Part shown: positions 26,311-34,258 of the stretch, one piece after another | Layout of the letters: every line of letters begins with the position of its first letter | Numbering within the stretch: the first letter of the stretch is position 1 | DNA from: Betaproteobacteria bacterium | GTDB taxonomy: Bacteria > Pseudomonadota > Gammaproteobacteria > Burkholderiales > SHXO01 | Length of the DNA stretch: 37,745 nucleotides | Direction: 5' to 3' | Assembly (NCBI GenBank): GCA_025356655.1 | Contig: JANXRW010000024.1 | Coordinates: 1 to 37,745 of the forward strand | Notes under the pieces: model-generated | The model's input: the letters and a program-made list of their open reading frames with translations, nothing else | Databases searched by the model: none | What the model was told of the DNA's origin: nothing | Translations under genes and position numbers: made by a program

Positions 26311-26351
26311 GCCGCGGTGGCCGGTCGCCCCTTAGGGCGGGCAGCAAGGGC

Positions 26352-26864
26352 TTATCCGCCCGGGGTGTCGGGCGGCGCGAGATCCGAGTGCAGAACTCGC
26401 AGCGTCCCGTTGGCGAGGTCGAGCGTCACGCGTCGATGGCCGAACCCACCCGCATGCTCCTCGGAGACGACAAACCCTTCCCGGCGGAGCAATTCGCGCC
26501 CAATTTCGATGTTGCGCCTCCCCACGTCCAGGCCCGGCACCTGGGCCTGGGCCGGGAACATGTTACCCCCGCCTACCAGCGCGACGCGATAGTCTCCCGC
26601 GTGCGTGCCGCTCGCCGCCAAGGCTCGCCGGAAATAGCGAATGGCATCCTCGGCGTAGCGCTCGTCCGGTTCGTCATCGGGGCCTGTCGGCCGGCTGGGC
26701 AGCAGGTAGTGGCACATACCGCCTAGCGCGCGTGGCGGGTGCCAGAGCACCCACGCCACGCAGGATCCCAGCAAGGTGGTAACGCGCCCCGGGCCGCGTC
26801 CAAAATGGATCTGTCCCGGCGCGAGATAGCGTTCAGTGGGTGCCGGGGGCACAGCTAGTACCAT
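26352..26864 (-). CDS. cheD: Chemoreceptor glutamine deamidase CheD
   Basis: CheD deamidates glutamines on chemoreceptors and in many bacteria couples to CheC. The product is 170 residues. The catalytic triad seen in Thermotoga CheD is present with identical spacing: T29, C35 in TTLLGSCVAW and H52 in GGMCHYLLP. VALVGGGNMF and the NIEIGRELL helix are conserved. It is the last of four minus-strand genes (STAS, receptor, cheW, cheD). The gap to cheW is 53 bases. No cheB, cheR or cheC is nearby, so receptor methylation enzymes must be encoded elsewhere if this array adapts. Confidence 0.94.
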   Translation of the reverse strand: MVLAVPPAPTERYLAPGQIHFGRGPGRVTTLLGSCVAWVLWHPPRALGGMCHYLLPSRPTGPDDEPDERYAEDAIRYFRRALAASGTHAGDYRVALVGGGNMFPAQAQVPGLDVGRRNIEIGRELLRREGFVVSEEHAGGFGHRRVTLDLANGTLRVLHSDLAPPDTPGG

Positions 26865-26917
26865 CGATACTCGCGCGTCCCCGACCTATTGGCTAGCACG
26901 GGGAGCCTGGGCCGGTC

Positions 26918-27445
26918 TCAGACCAAGGCTGCAGCGGGGGCCGCGTCCAAAGCCGCCGCCAGTTCTTGGGTGGACAGCACCCGAGCGAGGCTCAGCACGA
27001 TGACGAAGCGGCCATTGATCTTACCCATGCCCTCAATGAAATCCGGGCGCACGGCCGCGCCGAAGGACGGTGCCGGTTCGATGGAGGAATCCGCCAGTTC
27101 CAGGACCTCGCTCACGGAGTCCACCAGGACCCCTAACTGCTGAGAGTCGCCCTCGGCCTCGATCTCCAAAATCACCACGCAGGAACGCCTGGAGACCGTC
27201 GACGCCGCGCGCCCGAAACGCGCCTGCAGATCCAACACCGGGACCACGGCACCGCGCAGGTTGATCACGCCGCGGATGAAGCTGGGCATCATGGGCACGC
27301 TCGTGAGCGCGCCGTATTCGATGATCTCCTTGATCTGGGAAATGCCGATGGCGAAGAGTTCGCCGTCCAAGGTGAAGGTGAGGTACTGGCGGATACGGGA
27401 CCCGAGCCCCGCCTCGGCCGGTGCAGTGCCGGCATGCCTGCTCAT
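26918..27445 (-). CDS. cheW: Chemotaxis coupling protein CheW
   Basis: CheW bridges chemoreceptors and the CheA kinase. The 175-residue product has the two SH3-like lobes: RQYLTFTLDGELFAIGISQIKEIIEY, then SFIRGVINLRGAVVPVLDLQARFG and the VDSVSEVLEL element. The start ATG has AGGAGG just upstream. N-terminal residues 1-17 and the Ala-rich C-terminus are disordered extras. It follows the receptor gene by nine bases, so the two are made together. The cognate kinase CheA is not in this window. Confidence 0.95.
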   Translation of the reverse strand: MSRHAGTAPAEAGLGSRIRQYLTFTLDGELFAIGISQIKEIIEYGALTSVPMMPSFIRGVINLRGAVVPVLDLQARFGRAASTVSRRSCVVILEIEAEGDSQQLGVLVDSVSEVLELADSSIEPAPSFGAAVRPDFIEGMGKINGRFVIVLSLARVLSTQELAAALDAAPAAALV

Positions 27446-27454
27446 CGCCCCCTC

Positions 27455-29572
27455 CTAGAACTGTTTGAAGTGCGCTTCATCGGGGCCGCCCACTGCGCGT
27501 TCGCTGCCCCGTCGACCACCGGATGCAACGCGGCGAGGGGCGTCCAGTGGCGCCGCGCGGGCTGGCTGCGCGCCCGGCGCGTCCTCGGTCCGGAAGAAGG
27601 CGACCAGTTGCTGCAGTTGCTCGGCCTGTCCGCTCATTTCTTCCGCCGTGGCCGCGAGTTGCTCCGATGCGGAGGCGTTCTGTTGCGTTGTCTGTGTGAG
27701 CTGGTTCATGGCGGTGCTGATCTGCGACACACCCGTGGACTGCTCCTCGGAGGCGGCGGTGATCTCCTGCACGAGGTCGGAGGTCTTGTTGATGGAGGGG
27801 ACCATTTCCTCGAGCAGCTTGCCCGCGCGCTCGGCCAGATCCACGCTGGATCCGGCGAGTTGCCCGATTTCCTGCGCTGCGACCTGCGAGCGCTCGGCGA
27901 GCTTGCGTACCTCGGCGGCGACGACGGCGAAACCCTTTCCGTGCTCGCCTGCACGAGCCGCCTCGATCGCGGCGTTGAGGGCGAGCAGGTTGGTCTGGTA
28001 GGCGATGTCGTCGATGATGCCGATGCGCTCGGCGATCTGCTTCATGGCGCTCACCGTGTCGCGAACCGCGGTGCCGCCCTCCTTGGCCTCCTGCGAGGCC
28101 TTCGTGGCCATGCCGTCGGTGATCTTGGCGTTCTCCGCGTTCTGCGTGATGGAGGCGGACATCTGTTCCACGGAGGCGCTGGTCTCCTCGACGCTCGCGG
28201 CTTGCACGGAGGCACCCTGCGACAAGGACTGCGCCGTCGCGCTCACCTCCTCGGAGGCGCTGGAGAGCGAGTCGGCCGAGCGTCTCACTTGACCGATGAT
28301 CTCGCCTAAGCGCTCGCCGGTCCGGTTCGAGTCCTCCTTCAGTTGCCCGAAGGTGCCCCGGTACTCGGCATGGATGCGCTCGCTCAAGTCACCCTGGGCC
28401 AGTGCTGCCAGCACGCGGGAGACGTCACCTAAGCCCACCTCGCTCGTCTGCAGCAGGGAGTTCACGCCGTCGGCCAAGGTCTTGAAGAACCCGTCCTTGC
28501 CCTCGCTGGCGATGCGCCGGGTGAAATCCCCGTTGCCCGCGCTCTCGACGATGGTAGCCACCTCCTGTTCCACCGCCACCTCCACCGTGCGGTCCTTCCA
28601 TTCCACCACGGTGCCCAGCCGTTCCCCGGTAGGGTTCATGATCGGGCTGGCGATGAGCGAGAAGGTGCGCCCGCCCACGACGATCTGCGTGCGGTGGGTC
28701 GCGCGCAGTTGCGCGAGCAGGTTGCGCTGGTGCGACGGGTTGCGGTGGAAGATGTCGAAGTTGGAGCCCACCACCTTGCGCGCCTCGAAATGTGGCAGCA
28801 CCTTGCGCAGGTCCGACTCCGCGGTGCTGAGCATCTGCTGCACAGCGGAGTTGTTGTAGGTGATGAAGCCATCGTTGTCGGCGATCATGACGTTGGCCGT
28901 GACGTTGTCGAGGGCGTTGCGCACCCGCAGGTTCGAAACCGCTTCGGCGCTGGCTTCCTGCAGCCGCGCCTTGGCCCCATCCATGGCCCGTGTGATCTCC
29001 GCCTTTTTGCCTGGCAGCCGATCCATGTCCACGGAGAAGTCTCCTGCCGCGTAGGCAGTGATGACTTTTACCACCTGCATCTTCACCGCCACGTGCGCCT
29101 GCACCAGCGAGTTGATCCCGGCGGCCAGTTCCCCGAAGGCGCCGGGGAACTGCGCGGCGGGTATCGCTTCGTCGATCCATCCCTCGGCGTGCTGCTGGCT
29201 CATCTGCGCCTGGGCACTCACCAGTTTTGCAAGTGCGCGTTCCAGATCACCCAGTGCCGTCAGGGTTTCGGCGGTGTCGGGCGAGGCGGCGATAGCCCGA
29301 GTGGCGCCGAGGTTACCCTGGCCGAGACCCTGCAGTACCTGCGTGAGGGCCTTCAAGGGCTCGCCAAAGGCGCGTGCGAGCCAAGCGCTCAGAGCAAAGG
29401 CGGCGATCACCGCGATCGCGGCCAGAACCCAGAGCAACATTCGTCCGGGATCGGCCTCGCCGCCCGGCACGGGGGGCCTGCCTGGCGCCAGCAGCGCTGC
29501 GGCGACGGTGAGGGAGGCCATCAGCGTGAACCCCAGCGCTAGTTTGGTCTGGAAACGTGCCTGCTTTAACAT
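27455..29572 (-). CDS. Methyl-accepting chemotaxis protein with PAS domain
   Basis: The 705-residue receptor has two transmembrane segments (about 10-29 and 45-67) separated by only some 15 periplasmic residues, so ligand sensing outside is unlikely. A HAMP-like region follows (68-120), another near 145-200, then a PAS domain at about 217-330 ([20 protein letters not shown]), a further HAMP-like stretch, and the signalling domain (400-661) with hairpin tip [20 protein letters not shown]. The C-terminus ends HFKQF and lacks the NWETF-type tether for CheR. Strong AGGAGG precedes the start. A cytoplasmic PAS sensor suggests redox or energy taxis, but cofactor binding is not proven. It lies just before cheW. 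Confidence 0.95.
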   Translation of the reverse strand: MLKQARFQTKLALGFTLMASLTVAAALLAPGRPPVPGGEADPGRMLLWVLAAIAVIAAFALSAWLARAFGEPLKALTQVLQGLGQGNLGATRAIAASPDTAETLTALGDLERALAKLVSAQAQMSQQHAEGWIDEAIPAAQFPGAFGELAAGINSLVQAHVAVKMQVVKVITAYAAGDFSVDMDRLPGKKAEITRAMDGAKARLQEASAEAVSNLRVRNALDNVTANVMIADNDGFITYNNSAVQQMLSTAESDLRKVLPHFEARKVVGSNFDIFHRNPSHQRNLLAQLRATHRTQIVVGGRTFSLIASPIMNPTGERLGTVVEWKDRTVEVAVEQEVATIVESAGNGDFTRRIASEGKDGFFKTLADGVNSLLQTSEVGLGDVSRVLAALAQGDLSERIHAEYRGTFGQLKEDSNRTGERLGEIIGQVRRSADSLSSASEEVSATAQSLSQGASVQAASVEETSASVEQMSASITQNAENAKITDGMATKASQEAKEGGTAVRDTVSAMKQIAERIGIIDDIAYQTNLLALNAAIEAARAGEHGKGFAVVAAEVRKLAERSQVAAQEIGQLAGSSVDLAERAGKLLEEMVPSINKTSDLVQEITAASEEQSTGVSQISTAMNQLTQTTQQNASASEQLAATAEEMSGQAEQLQQLVAFFRTEDAPGAQPARAAPLDAPRRVASGGRRGSERAVGGPDEAHFKQF

Positions 29573-29735
29573 TGATTCGCTCCTCCTGGTTTTCCACTGC
29601 CGAGGTCACGGTAGCCGCGGGTCACTGGCGGGGCAGTCACCCCGGCAAAACCTTTGCTCCGCAAACGCACCGATCCATCCTACTGTGGCGCTCGCGCGCC
29701 CCAACCTGCGGGTACACACGAGCGCATGTTCCTGC

Positions 29736-29987
29736 CTACTGGCCAGCCAGCCTCAACGCGCCTTTCGCCGCAGCACTGGCGCCCGTTAGGCGCAGCGTCT
29801 TGCCGGACGCACGCGCCTCGCGCTGCGCGAATAGCAGCAGCTGCAGGCCCGCCCCGTCCATTTCCGTCACTGCCGACAGGTCTAACGCGGGCTCCGCGTG
29901 GGCGAGCGTCTCCAAAAACCGGGGTTTCCACTGCGCAACCTTGTAGATGCCCAACTCTGCCTCGACAAACAGAACTTCATCGCCCAC
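29736..29987 (-). CDS. STAS-domain protein, non-phosphorylatable type
   Basis: The 83-residue single STAS domain starts at GTG 29987 with AGGAGG upstream. The signature segment LDLSAVTEMDGAGLQLLLF matches SpoIIAA-like proteins, but the usual phosphorylated Ser/Thr after the Asp (as in DSSG or DTAG) is Gly here (DGAG). It is therefore unlikely to be switched by an anti-sigma-type kinase. STAS genes commonly lead chemotaxis clusters in betaproteobacteria, often with a response regulator and cheA before the receptor; those are missing. 163 bases separate it from the receptor gene, and nothing recognisable lies there. Confidence 0.8.
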   Translation of the reverse strand: MGDEVLFVEAELGIYKVAQWKPRFLETLAHAEPALDLSAVTEMDGAGLQLLLFAQREARASGKTLRLTGASAAAKGALRLAGQ

Positions 29988-30151
29988 GGCTGCCTCCTGT
30001 CGCTAGTGATACTTGCTGCTCGCCACCACCCATTCGTGCCCTGTGCCCGAGCGGCCCTGAGGTCGCTGCAGCGGACGGGTTCGCCACCGCAAAGCGTGTA
30101 CTTATCCTTACGGCGGTGGTGACCGAAAATGTAGCGCCGGGCTTAGAGCAG

Positions 30152-30191
30152 TCCTGGCGCTGCCTTGACATTTGTCAAGGCAGCGCCAGGA
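30152..30191. repeat. Long perfect palindrome between nadE and the STAS gene
   Basis: TCCTGGCGCTGCCTTGAC (30152-30169) and its exact reverse complement (30174-30191) flank the four bases ATTT, so the transcript can form an 18-19 bp hairpin with a tiny loop. It is 55 bases past the nadE stop on that gene's strand. No T-tract follows on either side, so it is not a classic intrinsic terminator. It may be an mRNA 3'-end protector, a dispersed palindromic element, or a protein-binding site. Confidence 0.75.
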
Positions 30192-30245
30192 AAGGAAAGC
30201 GGGCGGGGAAATCGCAGGCCCGCGGGCGGGCCGGTTCGGGACGGG

Positions 30246-32315
30246 CTAGGAGGGCCCGGCGGCATCTTCCTGGTCAGGCACAAGGGTGACCTGGGCCAGC
30301 CAAGCGGTGGCCTCGCTGTCGCTGGGCGCCCGGTAGTCGCTCCGGGGGGAGAGCGAGCCGCCGGAGCCCACCTTCGGGCCATTGGGCATGGCGCTGCGCT
30401 TGTACTGGCTGAGTTGGAAGAAGCGGCGCAGGAACACGCCGAGCCACTTCTTGATCTCGCCGATGCTGTATTCACGGTGCTCGTCGCCGGGCATGTCGGG
30501 CCACTCGCCGCGGTCGCGGTCGCTCCAGACGTTCCAGGCCAGGAAGGCGAGCTTGGTGGGTAGGTAGCCGAAGCGCAGGACGTAATAGAGGTTGAAGTCC
30601 TGCAGTTCGTAGGGGCCCACCACGGCCTCGGAGCTTTGCCCGGGCTCGCGTTCGCTACGGCCAGGCACCAGCTCCGGGCTGATCGGGGTCGCCAGCACGT
30701 CCTCCAACACGACGCTCACGTCCTTGCCGAGCGCGTTGGTGCGGGCAACGTAGCGCACGAGGTACTGCACCAGGGTCTTGGGGACACTGGCGTTAACGTG
30801 GTAGTGCGCCATGTGGTCGCCCACGCCGTAAGTACTCCAGCCCAGCGCCATCTCGGACAGGTCGCTCGTTCCGACCACCGGCGCGTTGTAGACGTTGGCC
30901 AAGCGGAAGAGGTGGCTGGTGCGTTCTCCGGCCTGCACGTTCTCGAAGGTCACGTCGTAGAGCGCTTCGCCCTGGGCGAAGGGGTGCCCGATATCCCGCA
31001 GCATTTGCAGGCAGGAGGGGCGGATGTCGATCTCGTTGGCTGTACAGCCCACCGCCGCCATGAGGCGCCGGGACTGGTTCAGCGTGCGCTCGCTGGTGGC
31101 AAAGCCCGGCATCGTGTAGGCCAGGATATTGCTTCGTGGCAGGCCCATGACGTCCATGGCGCGGGCGCAGACGATGAGCGCCTGAGTCGAGTCGAGGCCA
31201 CCGGATATGCCGATGACCACCTTGTCCGTGCGCACCGAACGCATGCGCTTGGCCAACCCCTGCACTTGGATTTCGTGGATCTCCAGGCAGCGCTCGTCCC
31301 GGGTGGCTGGATCCGAGGGCACGTAGGGGAAGCGTTCGTAGGGTCGATTCAGACGCAGCGGGCCTGAGAGCGGCAATTCGATATCGAAAAGCACCCGGCG
31401 GTAGCCCTGTACGCGGTCCCGGTGCGCCGCCACGGACTGGCCAAAGCTGTTGGTGCGCATGCGGTCCTGGGCGATGCGGTCCAGGTCGATGTCGCCCACG
31501 GCCAGTTGCGGGCCATACAAAAATCGCCGGGTTTCCGCTACGCGCGACCCGTTTTCGTAAATCATGCCGTGGCCGTCCCAGGCCAGATCGGTGGTGGACT
31601 CGCCGTAGCCCGCCGCGCTGAAGAGATACGCCGCCATGCAGCGTGCCGACTGGTTCGAGACCAGTTCGCGGCGATACTCGGCTTTGCCGGTCGTAATGTT
31701 CGATGCCGACAGGTTGAGCAGCACGGAAGCGCCGGCCAGCGCCGCGTGAGAAGACGGCGGCACCGGTGTCCACAGGTCCTCGCAAATCTCAGCGAAGAAG
31801 GTGAGCAAGGGTTGCTGGCGGGGTTGGAACAGCAGCCGATTGCCGAAGGGCACGCCGCTTTGGCCGCACAGATCGATGCTCTCCTGGGTGGCCACATCGC
31901 CTGGCGTGAATTGGCGCAGTTCGTAGAACTCGCGGTAGCTGGGTAGATAGGTCTTCACGCCGACACCGAGCAGCCGGCCGCGGTAGAACACCGCCGCAGT
32001 GTTGTAGAGCAGGGTGCCCACTTGCAGGGGCAAGCCCACGACGCCGATCACGGGAAGCTCGCGCGAGCCCTCCAGGACCTTCTGCAATGCCGCCAAGGAG
32101 GCATCCAGCAGGGCCTGCTGGTGAAACAGGTCGTCGCAGGAATAGGCCGACAGGCCCAGTTCCGGGAAGAGCGCCAGAACCACTTTTTGCTGAGCCGCCT
32201 CCGCGAGGAGCGACAGCACCTGGCCCGCATTGAAGTCCGGGTCGGCGACACGCACCTCCGGTACGGCAACGGCGAAGCGTGCGAAGTTATGGCGGTACAA
32301 ATTGAAGAAGGACAC
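30246..32315 (-). CDS. nadE: Glutamine-dependent NAD(+) synthetase
   Basis: The 689-residue two-domain enzyme ends NAD synthesis by amidating deamido-NAD with glutamine-derived ammonia. The N-terminal nitrilase-type glutaminase has the Glu-Lys-Cys triad at E52 (FPELGLSAY), K121 ([12 protein letters not shown]) and C178 (AEICEDLW); E52 and K121 match the numbering of the mycobacterial enzyme. The C-terminal synthetase domain has the P-loop [14 protein letters not shown] and [12 protein letters not shown]. Length fits the large NadE class. The start is GTG 32315. The SDR gene lies 65 bases upstream on the same strand, so this may be the last gene of the liu run. The last 20 residues are variable. 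Confidence 0.96.
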   Translation of the reverse strand: MSFFNLYRHNFARFAVAVPEVRVADPDFNAGQVLSLLAEAAQQKVVLALFPELGLSAYSCDDLFHQQALLDASLAALQKVLEGSRELPVIGVVGLPLQVGTLLYNTAAVFYRGRLLGVGVKTYLPSYREFYELRQFTPGDVATQESIDLCGQSGVPFGNRLLFQPRQQPLLTFFAEICEDLWTPVPPSSHAALAGASVLLNLSASNITTGKAEYRRELVSNQSARCMAAYLFSAAGYGESTTDLAWDGHGMIYENGSRVAETRRFLYGPQLAVGDIDLDRIAQDRMRTNSFGQSVAAHRDRVQGYRRVLFDIELPLSGPLRLNRPYERFPYVPSDPATRDERCLEIHEIQVQGLAKRMRSVRTDKVVIGISGGLDSTQALIVCARAMDVMGLPRSNILAYTMPGFATSERTLNQSRRLMAAVGCTANEIDIRPSCLQMLRDIGHPFAQGEALYDVTFENVQAGERTSHLFRLANVYNAPVVGTSDLSEMALGWSTYGVGDHMAHYHVNASVPKTLVQYLVRYVARTNALGKDVSVVLEDVLATPISPELVPGRSEREPGQSSEAVVGPYELQDFNLYYVLRFGYLPTKLAFLAWNVWSDRDRGEWPDMPGDEHREYSIGEIKKWLGVFLRRFFQLSQYKRSAMPNGPKVGSGGSLSPRSDYRAPSDSEATAWLAQVTLVPDQEDAAGPS

Positions 32316-32380
32316 GGGGGGCTACCTAGCAAAGCTGCCATTTTGGCCCATCGGCGGCGTCGCCGGAAGGCCCTGCGCAA

Positions 32381-33145
32381 TCAGAGAGAGCTCACCAGGT
32401 GACCTCCGTCGGCCACGAGCACGGAGCCGGTCATGAAGGCAGACGCGTCGGAGGCAAGCAACAGCAGCGGTCCGTCCAGGTCAGCGGGCTGGCCCAGGCG
32501 GCGCTGCGGGATGCGCCGAATGAGCGCCTGTCCGGCTTCGCTGGCGAAGAACTCGCGGTTGAGATCCGTCTCGATATAGCCCGGCGCCAGTGCGTTGACG
32601 CGGATGCGATGGCGCGCCAATTCCAATGCCATGGCCTCGGTGAGTCGCAGCAAGCCCGCCTTGGAAGCGGCGTAGCCGCCGATGCCGCCGGCTACCCTCA
32701 GCCCCGTGATGGAGGCTACGTTGATGATGCTGCCGCCCTGGCCGCTGTCGCGCATCAGGCGTGCGCCCGCCTGGGCTACCCGCCAGGCCCCGGTCAAGTT
32801 CACATCCAGAACGCCGTCCCACTCCTGCTCGGTCATTTCCAGGAAGGGCCGGGTAACGGCCACGCCCGCGTTGTTCACCAGCACGTCGAGTCCGCCCAGG
32901 GCGGCAGCGGCTTGTGCCAAGGCGCTATCGACGCTCTCGCGGTCGGTCACTTCCAACTCTACCGCCACGGCCTGTGCGCCCTCGGCCTGGAGTTGCTCGG
33001 CCAGCGCCCGGCCAACGTCCATGCGCCTGCCCGCCAGCGCCACGGCAGCCCCGGCGCGCGCCAGGGTGAGCGCGAAATGCCGGCCCAGTCCGCCGAAGGC
33101 TCCGGTCACCATCGCGCGTTTTCCGGTGAGACTCAATGCAGTCAT
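32381..33145 (-). CDS. Short-chain dehydrogenase/reductase
   Basis: The 254-residue classical SDR has the cofactor motif VTGAFGGLGRHFA (TGxxxGxG), NNAGVAV, the Ser of the catalytic set in VASITGLRVAGGIGGYAASKAGL (containing YAASK), and RVNALAPGYIETDLN. R39-R40 after the second strand favours NADP. Its position after liuE and DUF1289 suggests a role with acyl-CoA or ketone substrates, but the reaction is not evident. The start ATG is three bases after the DUF1289 stop, so the two are likely one message. Confidence 0.92.
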   Translation of the reverse strand: MTALSLTGKRAMVTGAFGGLGRHFALTLARAGAAVALAGRRMDVGRALAEQLQAEGAQAVAVELEVTDRESVDSALAQAAAALGGLDVLVNNAGVAVTRPFLEMTEQEWDGVLDVNLTGAWRVAQAGARLMRDSGQGGSIINVASITGLRVAGGIGGYAASKAGLLRLTEAMALELARHRIRVNALAPGYIETDLNREFFASEAGQALIRRIPQRRLGQPADLDGPLLLLASDASAFMTGSVLVADGGHLVSSL

Positions 33146-33148
33146 GTC

Positions 33149-33337
33149 CTACTCCTCATTGTCGCGGCGGCGCTGTTCCACCCGTGCCAGTGTGGCGCGC
33201 TGCTCAAGGGGGCTCATGCCCCCCCAGCGAGCGATCTCGTCGAGCGTGCGTGCGCATCCACGGCATAAGCCGGTGTCCGGGGCCAGGACGCACACGTTGA
33301 TGCAGGGGGAGGCGGGAGCCGTGAGGGATGCGTTCAT
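33149..33337 (-). CDS. DUF1289 family small Cys-rich protein
   Basis: The 62-residue protein has the DUF1289 pattern CINVCVLAPDTGLCRGCARTLDEI followed by WGGMSPLEQRATLARV. Four cysteines in CxxxC and CxxC spacing suggest a metal site. The ATG overlaps the liuE stop (ATGA), giving coupled translation. The function of this widespread family is unknown; it often sits in unrelated operons. Confidence 0.88.
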   Translation of the reverse strand: MNASLTAPASPCINVCVLAPDTGLCRGCARTLDEIARWGGMSPLEQRATLARVEQRRRDNEE

Positions 33338-34254
33338 TGCGTTTCCCGCTGGGCTTTTAGGGCGAGCGCCCGGCCGGCACGGGAGGACGTCGGACGATCC
33401 AGGTGGTTGCAGATGAATTGCGCTGCCTCCAGCAGTGCCCCCATGTCCACCCCCGTCTCTATGCCCAATCCCTGCAACAGGTAGAGCACGTCCTCGGTGG
33501 CGACGTTACCCGTAGCACCCGGGGCGTAAGGACAACCGCCCAGGCCCGCCACGGAGCTGTCGAAGACCGCCATCCCCATCTCAAGCGCACGGTAGATGTT
33601 CGCTAGCGCCTGCCCGTAGGTGTCGTGGTAGTGTCCGGCGAGCCGCTCCATGGGCACGCGCCGCGACACCGCCTCGAGCAGGCGCCCGTTGGCCGCCGGC
33701 GTGCCTGTGCCGATGGTGTCCCCCAGGGAGACTTCGTGGCAGCCCAGGTCCACCAGCCGTGCGGCCACCTCGGCCACCGCACTAGGTTCCACCGCACCCT
33801 CGAAGGGACAGCCCAGGACCACGGAGACATAACCGCGCACGGCCAGGCCGGCGCGCAGGGCCTCCGCGCAGACCGGGGCGAATCGGGTGATGGATTCGGC
33901 GATGGAACAGTTGAGGTTACGCTGCGAGAAGGATTCTGTGGCGGCAGGAAACACGGCCACCTCGTCGGCGCCAGAGGCGATGGCGCCCTCGAGCCCCTTG
34001 AGATTGGGCACGAGTACGGTGTAGCGCGTTCCGGGACGGCGGCTGATGCCAGCCATCACCTCGACCGCGTCGGCCATCTGGGGCACCCATCGCGGGGACA
34101 CGAAGCTGGTGGTCTCGATCGCCGCCAGCCCAGCGGCGGCCAGCCTGTCCACGAGGCCGATCTTGATCCGGGCGGGAACCTCGGCCTGCTCGTTCTGCAG
34201 GCCATCGCGCGGCCCCACCTCCACCAGCCGGACCTGTCGGGGGTAATTGTCCAT
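33334..34254 (-). CDS. liuE: Hydroxymethylglutaryl-CoA lyase
   Basis: The 306-residue enzyme splits 3-hydroxy-3-methylglutaryl-CoA into acetyl-CoA and acetoacetate, the last step of leucine catabolism. The start is ATG 34254, four bases after the liuD stop with GAGG upstream; a longer in-frame start would run into liuD. The barrel opens with VEVGPRDGLQNEQ, has SFVSPRWVPQMAD, and the metal-binding DTIGTGTP and GHYHDTYGQALANI. The catalytic cysteine motif is GLGGCPYAPGATGNVATED. The DUF1289 gene overlaps its stop. Confidence 0.96.
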   Translation of the reverse strand: MDNYPRQVRLVEVGPRDGLQNEQAEVPARIKIGLVDRLAAAGLAAIETTSFVSPRWVPQMADAVEVMAGISRRPGTRYTVLVPNLKGLEGAIASGADEVAVFPAATESFSQRNLNCSIAESITRFAPVCAEALRAGLAVRGYVSVVLGCPFEGAVEPSAVAEVAARLVDLGCHEVSLGDTIGTGTPAANGRLLEAVSRRVPMERLAGHYHDTYGQALANIYRALEMGMAVFDSSVAGLGGCPYAPGATGNVATEDVLYLLQGLGIETGVDMGALLEAAQFICNHLDRPTSSRAGRALALKAQRETQ

Positions 34255-34258
34255 GGCC

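Noticed and set aside
29988..30130. Sigma-28 flagellar-type promoter upstream of the STAS gene
   Set aside because: A GCCGTAAG string loosely recalls the -10 (GCCGATAA), but no TAAA-type -35 is at the right distance.
30636..31367. 243-residue plus-strand frame inside nadE
   Set aside because: Antisense to the synthetase domain, which is fully conserved on the minus strand.
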